A stretch of 64,000 nt of DNA from contig JBBIWA010000001.1 in NCBI GenBank assembly GCA_037439425.1, positions 232,005-296,004 of the forward strand, in the 5' to 3' direction. A program made the position numbers and the translations under genes. The notes beneath the pieces were generated by a model. That model was not told the DNA's origin and searched no databases. It saw nothing but the letters and a program-made list of their open reading frames with translations. Origin of the DNA: JBBIWA01 sp037439425. GTDB lineage: Bacteria; Acidobacteriota; Blastocatellia; RBC074. Below, one piece after another: positions 28,322 through 39,711 of the stretch (positions are counted from its first letter, which is position 1; every line of letters starts with the position of its first letter).

Positions 28322-28342
28322 GTCTGAACTTCGATCTCTGCT

Positions 28343-29131
28343 ATGGGAAATCCAATGCTCATCACCTGTCCACAATGTTCAGCACGCCTGCAACTGGAAA
28401 CCAACAAGCTCCTGGCGCGCCCCTTCAGCATCAAATGTCCAAAGTGCCAAGCTCTCGTTCCGGTCACACCACCTGAGATTCACACCGGTGAGCTCTCAGC
28501 CACGGGAGCTGCCACAACACTGCCACCTGCTCCTCTCGGTGTTACCAGACCTTCACTGGATGAAAACAAACTGCCCAAAATACCAGCCGAGTTACCATCC
28601 TCGCCCGGTGCTTTGGAAACTAACCTGATCAAAGCGCTCAGCTCATTGCTTTCTTCCTCTCTTACCCAAGCCACGGCGTCGAGCAATATTGAGCAGACGC
28701 GGCAGCGGCGAATGCTTCTTTGTTTGGGCAGCGACGAGGAAATCAGTAAGGTCAGGTCTACCCTCCAGGGGCACGAGTATGAGCTGATCGTGGCCAACTC
28801 CTCTGAGCAGGCGATTGAACTGCTGCAATTAAGCAATCAGGTGGACATTGTGTTGCTCGATCCTGCCTTCGAGGAGGACCATCAAGGGAGCCAGGCGATC
28901 TTGCGGTTCATCAATTCGCTTAATCCAGCGCATCGCCGCCGCCTCTTTCTGGTCATGATTTCACCAACCTATAAGACGCTCGATACTCAAACCGCCTTCA
29001 TCAACAATGTCAATCTCCTGATCAATTCCGCCGAAATCACCATGCTCCCGCTGACGCTGAAGAAAGGCATCCGGGAATTTAATCTGCTCTACCGCTCATT
29101 CAACGAAGCCAGCGGGCTTCACCCATTCTGA
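28343..29131 (+). CDS. MJ0042-type zinc ribbon fused to a receiver-like domain
   Basis: The 262-aa protein opens with an MJ0042-like zinc ribbon (ITCPQCSARLQLE ... IKCPKCQALVPV; Cys9, Cys12, Cys32, Cys35). A low-complexity Pro/Thr linker follows, then a Rossmann-like domain (RRMLLCLGSDEEISKV... ANSSEQAIELLQLSNQVDIVLLDPAFEED). The second part follows receiver topology: DIVLLDP supplies an Asp, but the early acidic pair and the later Thr/Lys are not clear. Its position after pilT suggests a role in pilus control, which is inference. Starts at 28343 and 28355 are equally possible. Confidence 0.6.
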   Translation: MGNPMLITCPQCSARLQLETNKLLARPFSIKCPKCQALVPVTPPEIHTGELSATGAATTLPPAPLGVTRPSLDENKLPKIPAELPSSPGALETNLIKALSSLLSSSLTQATASSNIEQTRQRRMLLCLGSDEEISKVRSTLQGHEYELIVANSSEQAIELLQLSNQVDIVLLDPAFEEDHQGSQAILRFINSLNPAHRRRLFLVMISPTYKTLDTQTAFINNVNLLINSAEITMLPLTLKKGIREFNLLYRSFNEASGLHPF

Positions 29132-29377
29132 TCCAGCGAGAGAGCTTTCAAAATGTGTGATGGGCTTGACGGGATCCGGCTTGGAGGGAGTGCAGCAAGA
29201 AACAAAAGAGGCGTCAGGCTGCAGGCGCGTAACAAGCTGGTTTCACCCAACCACAGGCTCGGCTATAATGGCCCTGCGGTGCGTGCTGATTTAGTGGGGT
29301 TGGCACGGAGCCAGCCTCTCAGCTTCGGCCTTGGGAGAGCGGAGCTTGATTTTCTCTCAAAATTTCAACACTCAGGA

Positions 29378-30754
29378 ATGATCAGCAACGAAATAATTCG
29401 CCAGCTCGCAGAGATCGTTGGAGCGGAGTACGTCACCACAGCGCGTGATGTGGTGATTGAGAATTCGCAAGACGCGCTCAAGCAGGTTTTTCCAGCAGAG
29501 GCGGTCGTCTTCCCCCGCACGGCCGAAGAGATTTCGGCTATCTTACGCTTGGCTAACGAACGCCATTTCTACGTGACGGCGCGTGGCGGCGGCGTGGGCT
29601 ATAGTGGCGCAGCTGTACCCGTGCGCGGCGGCATCGTGCTGGCCACGAAACGGATGAACCGGATTCTGGAAATTAACAAAGCTGATTTGGTAGTGGTCAC
29701 CGAGCCGGGCGTGACCAATTACGAGCTGCAGAAGGCCGTCGAAGCTGAAGGTCTTTTTTATCCGCCTGATCCGGCCAGTTGGCGCGAATCTTTCATCGGG
29801 GGCAATATCGCTCAAAATGCTGGGGGGCCGCGCTGCGCCAAGTATGGAGCAACTAAACAATTTGTTCTGGGGCTCGAGTTCGTAACTCCGACGGGCGAGA
29901 TCATCCACGCGGGCGGACGGACCACCAAGAATGCGACTGGCTATAATCTGGCGAGTTTGATGGTGGGGAGTGAAGGGATGCTGGGAATCATCACGCGCTG
30001 CACTTTGCGACTGCTGCCTCTGCCAGAGGCCAGGCGTACAGCGCTTGCAATCTTCGCCAGTGCTGAGGCTGCCTGCCGTTGTGTAGCGAGCTTTTCTGAT
30101 GCGCATATTATGCCGGCTGCGCTGGAACTGCTTGATCGCGCTTCGATCAATGCGATTGAGGATTACGAACCTGCGGGATTCCCACGTGAGGCGGGCGCAT
30201 TGCTGATCATCGAAGTGGATGGACTACGGGAGACGGTCGCGCGTGAGGCTGAGATCGTGCGTGAGGTCTGCCAGGTCAGTGGTGCAATTGAGTTCCGCGA
30301 GGCTGCCAATGATGAGCAAGCCAGCGCGATCTGGGAAGTGCGGCGCAAACTCTCACCCGCAGTCAAACGCACCGGAGTGCGGAAGATCAACGAAGACGTC
30401 GTAGTACCGCGTTCACGCATCCCGGAGCTGCTTGCCTTCATTGAGGAAGTCGGACAGCGTTACGGTTTTTTGATCCCGACTTTCGGGCATGCAGGCGATG
30501 GCAATCTCCACGTCAACGTCATGCTTCAACGCGACGACGAGGCAGAGCGTGAGCGCGCGGAGCGCGCAGTCCGCGAAATCTTCCAGCGTTCGGTGGTCCT
30601 TGGTGGGACCATCTCTGGCGAGCATGGGATCGGTTACGCCAAAGCGCCTTATCTCGACCTCGCCCTCAGCCAGCCAACTATCGAGCTGATGAAGACCATC
30701 AAGCGCGCGCTAGATCCGAATGGGATTCTGAATCCTGGGAAGATGTTTGTTTGA
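29378..30754 (+). CDS. FAD-linked oxidase, GlcD (glycolate oxidase subunit) type
   Basis: A 458-aa flavoenzyme. The FAD-binding PP-loop segment is VVFPRTAEEISAILRLANERHFYVTARGGGVGYSGAAVP. SWRESFIGGNIAQNAGG and YGATKQFVLGLEFVTPTGEII follow, and the substrate domain has TFGHAGDGNLHVNVM and SGEHGIGYAKAPYL. It oxidises a 2-hydroxy acid such as glycolate or D-lactate. GlcE and GlcF subunits are not adjacent, so it may act alone as a D-lactate-type dehydrogenase. The reading frame is open from 29153, but the region before 29378 is not family-like. Confidence 0.85.
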   Translation: MISNEIIRQLAEIVGAEYVTTARDVVIENSQDALKQVFPAEAVVFPRTAEEISAILRLANERHFYVTARGGGVGYSGAAVPVRGGIVLATKRMNRILEINKADLVVVTEPGVTNYELQKAVEAEGLFYPPDPASWRESFIGGNIAQNAGGPRCAKYGATKQFVLGLEFVTPTGEIIHAGGRTTKNATGYNLASLMVGSEGMLGIITRCTLRLLPLPEARRTALAIFASAEAACRCVASFSDAHIMPAALELLDRASINAIEDYEPAGFPREAGALLIIEVDGLRETVAREAEIVREVCQVSGAIEFREAANDEQASAIWEVRRKLSPAVKRTGVRKINEDVVVPRSRIPELLAFIEEVGQRYGFLIPTFGHAGDGNLHVNVMLQRDDEAERERAERAVREIFQRSVVLGGTISGEHGIGYAKAPYLDLALSQPTIELMKTIKRALDPNGILNPGKMFV

Positions 30755-30761
30755 AAAGAGG

Positions 30762-31163
30762 CTACTGATCGAAGATTCTTTGGCCCTGCGTTGCAATGGC
30801 GCGCAGGATGTCCATGGTGGTAATGATGCCGCAGATATTGTTCCCCTCGGCGACGACAACGCGATGGATACGGCGGTTGAACATCAGCTCGCACACCCTT
30901 TGCAGAGTATCGTTGGGAGCGACCGTCACCGCAGGCCGGGTCATGATCTGACCGGCCTTGCTCGGCGACCAGGCCCCAATCGAAGTGCTCTTGCGAATAA
31001 GGTCCGTTTCGGAAATCACGCCCACCAACTCTCCCTGATCGTTGACGACCGGCGCACCAGTAATCTTCTTCTCGCCGAAGAGATTGGCCACTTCTTTCAA
31101 GGGAGTGGATTCGGTTACGGTCAGGACCTCCTTCACCATCACATCTGAAGCGAGCAAACTCAT
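30762..31163 (-). CDS. Two-CBS-domain protein
   Basis: A 133-aa stand-alone CBS pair. The first domain covers VKEVLTVTESTPLKEVANLFGEKKITGAPVVNDQGELVGVISETDLI. The second covers IMTRPAVTVAPNDTLQRVCELMFNRRIHRVVVAEGNNICGIITTMDILRAI. Such modules bind adenine nucleotides and regulate a partner protein. It is convergent with the GlcD-type oxidase (7-bp gap), and no partner is obvious. Confidence 0.9.
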   Translation of the reverse strand: MSLLASDVMVKEVLTVTESTPLKEVANLFGEKKITGAPVVNDQGELVGVISETDLIRKSTSIGAWSPSKAGQIMTRPAVTVAPNDTLQRVCELMFNRRIHRVVVAEGNNICGIITTMDILRAIATQGQRIFDQ

Positions 31164-31265
31164 AGTTCATCTCCTTTGCAATTGACCGAGAGAGTATAGC
31201 CTGACTGCTTGCTGCTGTCACGCACCCAGCAAGAACTAATTTGTCGCTCAAGCCTCGAACGGACT

Positions 31266-32213
31266 TCAGTAGGTGATCGGAAACGGCATAAAGCAAAGCA
31301 GAAAGACAATCAGCCCGATGACTGCCACCAGCTTGCGTCCTGGCCCCAGCGGCGTAACCTCATCCATGACTGGCGGATGGCCAACGTGTAGCATCAGCGT
31401 CAAGATCACAAGATAGATAAACCAACCCAACCAGCCATTGAACAGATAAGAATAGACGGCCAGTGCTGCGACGCTGAAATAAATCGCTCGCGCGATAAAG
31501 CGATGCCCGCGCCGCCCAAAGATGGCGTAGATGACATGTCCTCCGTCAAGCTGCCCGACCGGGAAAAGGTTTAAGCTCGTCATCAGCAGTCCGATCCAGG
31601 CGGCAAACAGAATTGGATTGAGTTCAAGATGGGGCGGCAGACTGAACAGCCATTGGAGCAAGATGAAGAAAGGTGGGTCGTGAAAGATAGGGAACTCACC
31701 AGTCAAGGCAAACGGTGGCAGACTCTGAGCAAAGTATAAAGCCACAACTGAAGCTGGCACAGCAAAGGCAAAGCCTGCCAGGGGGCCAGCGATGCCGATG
31801 TCGAAAAGCGCGCGCCGGTTTGGAATCGGTGACTTGATCTTGATGAAGGCTCCGAAGGTGCCTATGGGTGGAAGGGGCGCGGGAATGAAGTAGGGCAATG
31901 TGGCGCGCACCCCATACCAGAGACAAGCCACATAATGCCCCATCTCGTGCGCTCCCAGAATCGCCAGCAAAGTGAAGGAAAAGAGTGCTCCCGCTGCGAG
32001 CGCGCGTCCCAGCGCCGCAAGCGACAGACCACCATCATAAAACAACAGCGATCCAAAGCTCGTGGTCGTGAAGATAGTCAGTCCCAGCAGCAGGAGATGA
32101 ACGATCACGCGCCTGACGGTCAACTCGCCGGGTTGAGGTGCCGGCAGCGGATAGACCGAAGGCTGGCGGTAAAGGCCCGAGTCTGATGACGGAAAATAGT
32201 AAGGCTGACTCAT
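31266..32213 (-). CDS. Site-2 protease family membrane metalloprotease (M50)
   Basis: A 315-aa polytopic membrane protease. The zinc motif HEMGH (His89-Glu90...His93) lies in a hydrophobic helix, and the third ligand motif is LNLFPVGQLDGGH. Around it are six or so transmembrane segments, with a conserved YGVRATLPYFIPAP loop. It probably cleaves membrane-bound substrates in regulated intramembrane proteolysis. ATG 32213 starts a Pro/Tyr-rich cytoplasmic tail; the frame is open to 32237. No SREBP-like substrate or anti-sigma gene is adjacent. Confidence 0.86.
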   Translation of the reverse strand: MSQPYYFPSSDSGLYRQPSVYPLPAPQPGELTVRRVIVHLLLLGLTIFTTTSFGSLLFYDGGLSLAALGRALAAGALFSFTLLAILGAHEMGHYVACLWYGVRATLPYFIPAPLPPIGTFGAFIKIKSPIPNRRALFDIGIAGPLAGFAFAVPASVVALYFAQSLPPFALTGEFPIFHDPPFFILLQWLFSLPPHLELNPILFAAWIGLLMTSLNLFPVGQLDGGHVIYAIFGRRGHRFIARAIYFSVAALAVYSYLFNGWLGWFIYLVILTLMLHVGHPPVMDEVTPLGPGRKLVAVIGLIVFLLCFMPFPITY

Positions 32214-32268
32214 AAAATGGTGACTAACTGCGAGCAAGGAGCCGGACGAGAGTGCTTACCGCACGAAT

Positions 32269-32568
32269 TCACTTCTTCTTGAAGAGAGCATCGAATGCTT
32301 TGCGCACATCATCGCGCTGGACGCTCTGACCACTCCCGCGGGTGGTCAGGGGCAGGCGAGTATTGGCTTCGAAGTATTCACAGAAATTGGCTTTGATCTT
32401 GTCGCGCACATACTCAGCCTGCGGCTCGCTGCACTGGTTGTTTTTCCCAGGGTCGAAAAACCGGCAGTTTTTGCAACAGTGCATGTCCGCGCCACAGTGG
32501 GGGCACTCATCGGTTCGGGCCACTTTACCAATCACTTTGATCTCGCGTCCACAGTTGTGACAAACCAT
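32269..32568 (-). CDS. Small zinc-ribbon protein
   Basis: A 99-aa protein. Its first 50 residues hold two Cys clusters: CHNC...CPHC (Cys3, Cys6, Cys22, Cys25), then CCKNC...C (Cys31, Cys32, Cys35, Cys46). The second half is a charged helix ending KKK. It probably binds zinc. I do not recognise a characterised family. It lies just upstream of the site-2 protease in the same orientation and may share its transcript. Confidence 0.7.
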   Translation of the reverse strand: MVCHNCGREIKVIGKVARTDECPHCGADMHCCKNCRFFDPGKNNQCSEPQAEYVRDKIKANFCEYFEANTRLPLTTRGSGQSVQRDDVRKAFDALFKKK

Positions 32569-32820
32569 AACTACTCCGGCTGAAAGGGAACGCTGAGGCT
32601 AATGAGCTCCACCCGCAGCGTTTGAGTTCTAGATCGGAAGTGGAGAGCAACCACTACCCCACCAGGTCTTTACTCAGCCATGGATCTGATCCCGAGAAAG
32701 GTCTTCAGGCCTACGTTGCTGTGTGGGATATGGATTGACGAGACTAATCGCTGTAAAATATCTGCGATGTCGTTTCAGCCTGATAGTAGCACAGCGGATA
32801 AGTAAGTCACAAGCAGGGCG

Positions 32821-34434
32821 ATGATCCCCGTGATTGACAATGAGAGCGCCGCTCAAGCCAAGTATGCAATTGAGCTGGCACTGCTGGCTGGCACAAGCTG
32901 GCAGCTGATCATTGATGGGCTCCCTCTCGCCACACTCGAGCACGGTAGTTACGAGTTTCGCGTGGAGTGGGGCAAGCTGATCTTTGCCTGGTGGGATGAG
33001 GATCATTCGCAGAGCTGGCATGTGACCGCTTACGAAGTTGGATCGGCAGAGCTACGTTTGAGAGCGGTTCGCAAGCTTGGACGCGAGACTGCCATGCTCA
33101 TTTTATGCAACCGCCAGCAGCTTCACGATTCGGAGCGGGAGCGCAAGCTGAGTCCAGCACAGCGTCGGAGCCACTACGCTCAGATGTTGGCTGCGCTGCT
33201 CCAGGAACAGATTCAGGGAGTTAAGGTGCAGCGCGCCACCACCAGCGGGAACCGTCCGCATTCCCGGCAATATGCGCGACTGTGGCTGAAGCTGCGCGGA
33301 GAGATAACTCTGGCCATCGGAGTCAACCAGAACGAAGACCAATCAGAGGTTGACGCCATCCTTACTGCAGGTCTGGTCTGGTTGGCGGGATTCAACGAGC
33401 GGCAGCCCGAGAAAGAGAAGGCGCGGCGATTATGGCTCTGTGTTCCGCGCGGTCGCTTGCAAACGATCAGCGAGCGATTGACGTTGATTGAGACGAGCCA
33501 CCTTGGCGCGCGCGTAGAATGTTTCGAGGTGGATGAAAAGCGCAAAGAGCTAACTCTGGTGCGCCCGGCAACGCAGGAGGAACTCCTTAATGCGCATCCA
33601 CGTGAACTGCACTGGCCGCGCCCGGTTGAGACAGCGGGGCCATGGCATCAGCACCTTCTTAGCCTCGCTCCCGACTTGATCGAGGTACGCCAAGAGGCTA
33701 GCCGTGACGGTTATAGCTACGCCATCCACGGGCTGGAGTTCGCCCGTATCAGTGGTCGAGGCGGCACTCGTGTGAGCTTCGGGGTACCGAGGTTGCCCTG
33801 CGAGACCCAAAGCCGGACTCAGAGTCTAGCCTCACCTGAGGAGGAGGGCTCGTTTGCCGCAGGCGCGATTGTCCCCCTGACAGAAACCAGGCTGGTTGAA
33901 CTGGAACGCCTAGTACGGGAGATTCTCACCTACCGATGCGCTGAGACGCCAAATCGGCGCCATCCGTTCTACCGACTGCGTGCTGAAGCCTGGCTGGAGT
34001 CGCTCCTTCGTCGCAATATTCGTCTGCTCGATGCGACGCTGGATGAGCGGTTTGTCTACTCTCAAATCCCCACCTGGCGCGCTGATGAGCGCTCGGTAAT
34101 TGATTTGCTAGCAGTCAATCATGAAGGGCGACTGGTGGTGATCGAAATTAAAGCTGTGGAGGATCCGAACCTCCCGTTGCAAGGGCTAGATTACTGGTTC
34201 CGGATCGAGCAAGCGCGCAGGCGCGGGGAACTGCAGCGACGCGGCTTGTTCCCCGGTCTGGAGCTGGCTGCTCAACCACCATTGCTTTATCTGGTGGCTC
34301 CCCGCCTGCGCTTTCACCGCACTTTCAGCACAGTGGCACGTTGTCTTGCTCCCGAGGTGGAGACTTACCGTATTGGTCTGAATGCCAACTGGCGGGCGGG
34401 AGTGCAAGTGCACACCCGCGAGCGGGTCAATTGA
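32821..34434 (+). CDS. Uncharacterised 537-aa protein with C-terminal PD-(D/E)XK nuclease-like core
   Basis: The last ~150 residues show an endonuclease-like core: Glu in RAEAWLESLL, Asp428 in SVIDLLAVN, and Glu442-x-Lys444 in LVVIEIKAVED. The order E...D...ExK is that of the PD-(D/E)XK superfamily and resembles NucS/DUF91 and Holliday-junction-resolvase-type folds. The N-terminal ~370 residues have no motif I can name. It is not in an obvious defence island: the neighbours are a zinc-ribbon gene and truB. A role in DNA repair or processing is inferred. Confidence 0.6.
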   Translation: MIPVIDNESAAQAKYAIELALLAGTSWQLIIDGLPLATLEHGSYEFRVEWGKLIFAWWDEDHSQSWHVTAYEVGSAELRLRAVRKLGRETAMLILCNRQQLHDSERERKLSPAQRRSHYAQMLAALLQEQIQGVKVQRATTSGNRPHSRQYARLWLKLRGEITLAIGVNQNEDQSEVDAILTAGLVWLAGFNERQPEKEKARRLWLCVPRGRLQTISERLTLIETSHLGARVECFEVDEKRKELTLVRPATQEELLNAHPRELHWPRPVETAGPWHQHLLSLAPDLIEVRQEASRDGYSYAIHGLEFARISGRGGTRVSFGVPRLPCETQSRTQSLASPEEEGSFAAGAIVPLTETRLVELERLVREILTYRCAETPNRRHPFYRLRAEAWLESLLRRNIRLLDATLDERFVYSQIPTWRADERSVIDLLAVNHEGRLVVIEIKAVEDPNLPLQGLDYWFRIEQARRRGELQRRGLFPGLELAAQPPLLYLVAPRLRFHRTFSTVARCLAPEVETYRIGLNANWRAGVQVHTRERVN

Positions 34435-34484
34435 GGGCAAGCAGGGAGTGAGAAAATAAGGGAGCGAGAAAATATTAGCCGAAG

Positions 34485-35477
34485 ATGCCGGAAATGGATA
34501 TATATATTAATCAGCACGTCTCGTCATCGGGGGGTGGTAGCCCCTTCACCGCCGACGGCCTGCTCATTGTTGATAAGCCAAGCGGCATCACCTCCCATGA
34601 TGTCGTGGCGCGCGTCCGCCGCATTCTCAAGACACGTCGCGTTGGGCATACCGGCACGCTGGATCCTTTCGCGACTGGTGTGTTGGTGATTTGCCTCAAT
34701 CGAGCAACACGGCTGGTACGTTTTTTGAGCGGCGATGAGAAAGAGTACCTGGCAACGATCCGGCTGGGATATGAAACTGAGAGTGGAGATCTGACTGGCG
34801 CCGCCCTGGCCGCTCCGGTTCAGGCACGTCACATCGGTGTGGGCCCGATGAAAGAGGCACTAGCCCATTTTCGCGGGACTATCACTCAAATTCCACCGAT
34901 GTATTCAGCCAAGAAAGTTGGCGGCGTGCGGCTTTACGAAATGGCACGGCGTGGTGAGCAGATTATGCGCCAGCCAGTTGAGGTAGAGATCAAAGAAATC
35001 GAATTGACTGCCCTGGCGGATACTGAAGCCAGCTTCTTCCGTGACCAGGAGGACGGAAGCAGAGACTTCGCTTTTCGCGTGCGCTGTTCTGCTGGCACCT
35101 ACATCCGCACGCTGGCTGAAGATATTGGCAGGCGGCTTGGAATTGGTGCTCACCTGGTCGCGCTGCGACGTACCCGCGTTGGCAGTTGCGATCTGAGTCG
35201 CGCGGTGAGGCTGGAACGTTTAGCCGAACTGGCCGAGGCGGGCCAGGTTTCGCAGGTGTCGATCCCTATGAATGAGGCGCTAGATTTGCCAGAGCTGAGA
35301 GTGGATGAGGAAGAGCGAAAAAGGAGCATCCACGGATCTCCTCTCAGACATCAGGGCAACTGGAAACAAGCAGAGCGCATCAAGCTTTGCGACCAGGCGG
35401 GGGAATTGGTTGCCATTGCTGAGTATGATGCTGGGGCTAAAGTCCTGCGGCCCCGGCTGGTGCTGGCCGAGTTGTAG
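34485..35477 (+). CDS. truB: tRNA pseudouridine(55) synthase
   Basis: Isomerises U55 in the T-loop of tRNA. The catalytic Asp60 lies in RRVGHTGTLDPFATGVLVICLNRATR. GLLIVDKPSGITSHDVV precedes it, and the substrate-binding YSAKKVGGVRLYEMARRG and CSAGTYIRTLAEDIGRRLG follow. The 330-aa product is slightly longer than E. coli TruB, with a C-terminal PUA-like extension. The 271 bp after it hold no gene that I can support. Confidence 0.95.
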   Translation: MPEMDIYINQHVSSSGGGSPFTADGLLIVDKPSGITSHDVVARVRRILKTRRVGHTGTLDPFATGVLVICLNRATRLVRFLSGDEKEYLATIRLGYETESGDLTGAALAAPVQARHIGVGPMKEALAHFRGTITQIPPMYSAKKVGGVRLYEMARRGEQIMRQPVEVEIKEIELTALADTEASFFRDQEDGSRDFAFRVRCSAGTYIRTLAEDIGRRLGIGAHLVALRRTRVGSCDLSRAVRLERLAELAEAGQVSQVSIPMNEALDLPELRVDEEERKRSIHGSPLRHQGNWKQAERIKLCDQAGELVAIAEYDAGAKVLRPRLVLAEL

Positions 35478-35748
35478 GCAAGTGGAAACTGGTGTTATCG
35501 CAATTTTGACGGCTGTGATATACTGAAGTTGCTGGCCAAGGCGTTGCTCTCCGCCAAGGGCGTGAAAGCAAAAGTTGGACAGATTCCGAAAGAGTCGCAA
35601 TCGGAGCCGTTGCAACGCGCCCTTTCACTGGCCATGACTTGTTCCGTTACATTCTAAAGCGGGACAAGGGGGGAAAAGAGTTAATCTTAAGGTTGTCGGT
35701 TGCCCCCCACCGCATCGAGGCAGCGACAGCCGGGAGTAGTAGTAAGCC

Positions 35749-37680
<1,932 letters not shown>

Positions 37681-37707
37681 CAGTGAACAACAAAGCTGTA
37701 AAACCAG

Positions 37708-37733
37708 GACCCGCGTTCTCATAGCCGCGGGTC
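37708..37733 (+). terminator. Hairpin between prkA and yhbH
   Basis: gacccgcg (37708-37715) pairs with cgcgggtc (37726-37733) around a 10-nt loop, followed by ttactgctt. The stem is GC-rich but the T run is poor, so it may attenuate the prkA transcript before yhbH. Confidence 0.5.
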
Positions 37734-37789
37734 TTACTGCTTCTGGGTGACTCGAAAAAGAGATAGAATGAGAGCGAGGTAGAGCGGCT

Positions 37790-38950
37790 ATGTCAGTACA
37801 ACGCAACGATTGGTCACTGCAGCGCAAAGGGATTATTGATCAAGAACGCCACAAAGAGCGCGTCAAAGAAGCGATCAGGAAGAACCTTGGCTCAATCATC
37901 TCAAACGAGGCGATCATTCTCTCCGACGGGCGCAAAACGGTGAAAGTGCCGATCCGTTCCCTCGATGAGTACAAATTCCGCTTCGACTACCGCAAGCGCA
38001 AGCAGGTGGGCCAGGGGGATGGCAATACTAAGATCGGTGATGTGATCGGACGCGAAAGCCGGCCAGGGCAAGGAACGGGGCCAGGTCAGGCTGGCGACAG
38101 TCCCGGCCAGGATTACTACGAAGCCGAAGTCGAAATTGATGAGATCGCAGCTATGATCTTCGAGGACCTGCAACTGCCCTACCTCGAGGAGAAAGCTAAG
38201 CAAGCAGTCAAGTCTAAGACAACCAGGTTCTCCGAGATTCGGCGCGTCGGTGCGCTTTCCAATCTCGACAAGCGACGCACCATTCTGGAAAACCTCCGCC
38301 GCACTGCGCGCGAGGAGGGCCGGGCCAGATTGGGAAGGTTTAAAAAAGAAGACCTCCGCTTCAAAAGCTGGGAGGAAGAAATCAAGTACGAATCGAATGC
38401 GGTGGTCTTCGCCCTGATGGATGTTTCGGGCTCGATGGGCGAATTCAAGAAATACATTGCGCGCAGCTTCTATTTCTGGATGGTGCGATTTCTCCGCACC
38501 AAGTATGACAATGTCAAGATCATCTTCATCAGCCACCATACGGAAGCCAAGGAGGTCACCGAAGAAGAGTTCTTTACGCAGGGTGAATCTGGTGGCACGG
38601 TGGTCAGTTCAGCTTATAAACTCGCCTTAGAGATTATCCAGGAGCGCTTCCCACCGCGCGACTGGAATATCTATCCTTTCCACTTCTCGGACGGCGACAA
38701 CTATTACTCAGACAACGATGAGGCGGTGAGACTGGCCGACAAACTGATCGAGACCTGCAATCTCTTCGGTTATGGCGAGATTGGAGAGGAAGGGGTGGCA
38801 AGCTACCGGCGCAGCTCTGGCGCTTTGCTCTCGATCTTCAATGATCGGCTCAAGAATCGGGAGCGGTTCGTCGGCGTGCGCATTGATGATAAGGAGGATG
38901 TCTACCCCGCTCTCAAGCAGTTCTTCGGCAAGCGCGGCCTTGAAGTGTAA
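37790..38950 (+). CDS. yhbH: YhbH/YeaH family protein (DUF444) with vWA-like domain
   Basis: A 386-aa DUF444 protein. The C-terminal vWA-like part has the MIDAS-type DVSGSMGEFKKYIARSFYFW and HHTEAKEVTEEEFFTQGESGGT. The N-terminal half is charged, with a Gly/Pro-rich linker (GRESRPGQGTGPGQAG). Homologues (B. subtilis YhbH, E. coli YeaH) are encoded with PrkA/YeaG and SpoVR/YcgB and act with them in stress or sporulation responses. Length and motifs are normal. Confidence 0.92.
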   Translation: MSVQRNDWSLQRKGIIDQERHKERVKEAIRKNLGSIISNEAIILSDGRKTVKVPIRSLDEYKFRFDYRKRKQVGQGDGNTKIGDVIGRESRPGQGTGPGQAGDSPGQDYYEAEVEIDEIAAMIFEDLQLPYLEEKAKQAVKSKTTRFSEIRRVGALSNLDKRRTILENLRRTAREEGRARLGRFKKEDLRFKSWEEEIKYESNAVVFALMDVSGSMGEFKKYIARSFYFWMVRFLRTKYDNVKIIFISHHTEAKEVTEEEFFTQGESGGTVVSSAYKLALEIIQERFPPRDWNIYPFHFSDGDNYYSDNDEAVRLADKLIETCNLFGYGEIGEEGVASYRRSSGALLSIFNDRLKNRERFVGVRIDDKEDVYPALKQFFGKRGLEV

Positions 38951-39016
38951 GAAGAAGCAAGGAAGAGGAGGCGGCCAGCAGCCAGACCGCGGCACATGTT
39001 GACTGACCTCTCTTTT

Positions 39017-39436
39017 TCAGAAACCCAGAGTGCGACAAACGCCGCAATGATCGCACGGTTTCTTCTTCTCGATGGTGCAGCGCTGCGCTTCTAAAAACTC
39101 CACCAGTTCGCTGACAGCCGAGAATGTCTCGGCCGCTTCGTTGATTTCGAACTGCTCCTGGCTGGGATGAGCGGCAGGCTGGCGCGGCTGCGGTGGATAG
39201 ATAGGCGCTGGGCCAGAGGCTTTGAAAACCTCTCCCGTCCACGGAGCGAAGAATTCGGTGGGGAAGTGCGCCGTCTCCTTCTCAATCTCAGGAACCGCCT
39301 CTTGCCTAGTGCTGGCGGCTGGAGGCAGTAAATCCGCGGCGCGCTTGGCTGCTTCTGCCAGCAAATCAGCCTCGATCCGCTGCAAGACTTTGGAGGCTAC
39401 CTGCCTGACCAGTTCCTCACTAACCATCGAACTCAC
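39017..39436 (-). CDS. Small protein of a microcompartment-vertex gene set, with amphipathic N-terminus and C-terminal CxxCxxC
   Basis: A 139-aa protein with three visible parts. An N-terminal amphipathic helix (VSEELVRQVASKVLQRIEADL) resembles the encapsulation peptides of microcompartment cargo. A Pro-rich middle follows, and the C-terminal CDHCGVCRTLGF carries Cys128, Cys131 and Cys134, possibly a metal or Fe-S site. Its start overlaps the stop of the upstream vertex gene by four bases (39433-39436), so it is translationally coupled to it. No enzyme domain is recognisable. Function is unknown; cargo or adaptor is the inference. Confidence 0.6.
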   Translation of the reverse strand: MSSMVSEELVRQVASKVLQRIEADLLAEAAKRAADLLPPAASTRQEAVPEIEKETAHFPTEFFAPWTGEVFKASGPAPIYPPQPRQPAAHPSQEQFEINEAAETFSAVSELVEFLEAQRCTIEKKKPCDHCGVCRTLGF

Positions 39437-39711
39437 CCTTGATCTACCTCGATGTGATCAACCACACCGACAATCGCGCTGTCAATTGCAGCTCCTGCCT
39501 CACCAGTGGCAGCCGTCGAAGCTGACCATCCCTCCTGCACCACAAGCACGATATCTCCCTCTCCCGCATCAACCGAATCGAGCGCCAGGAAGCTGTTGCC
39601 ACGGGCTCTGCCGTCAGGATTGATGGGCTGCACCAGCATCACGCGACTGTTGTGATAGCGCGAGTTCTTCTGGGTAGAGACGACGTGGCCAATCACTCGA
39701 GCAAGTAACAA
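39433..39711 (-). CDS. EutN/CcmL family microcompartment vertex protein (second of pair)
   Basis: A 92-aa BMC-P pentamer-type protein. It begins MLLARVIGHVVSTQKNSRYHNSRVMLVQPI and ends with DSAIVGVVDHIEVDQ, the usual EutN/CcmL pattern; the centre SVDAGEGDIVLVVQEG matches the pore-side segment. These proteins cap the vertices of protein-shelled compartments. Its first 19 bases overlap the upstream vertex gene and its last four overlap the next gene. Confidence 0.88.
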   Translation of the reverse strand: MLLARVIGHVVSTQKNSRYHNSRVMLVQPINPDGRARGNSFLALDSVDAGEGDIVLVVQEGWSASTAATGEAGAAIDSAIVGVVDHIEVDQG

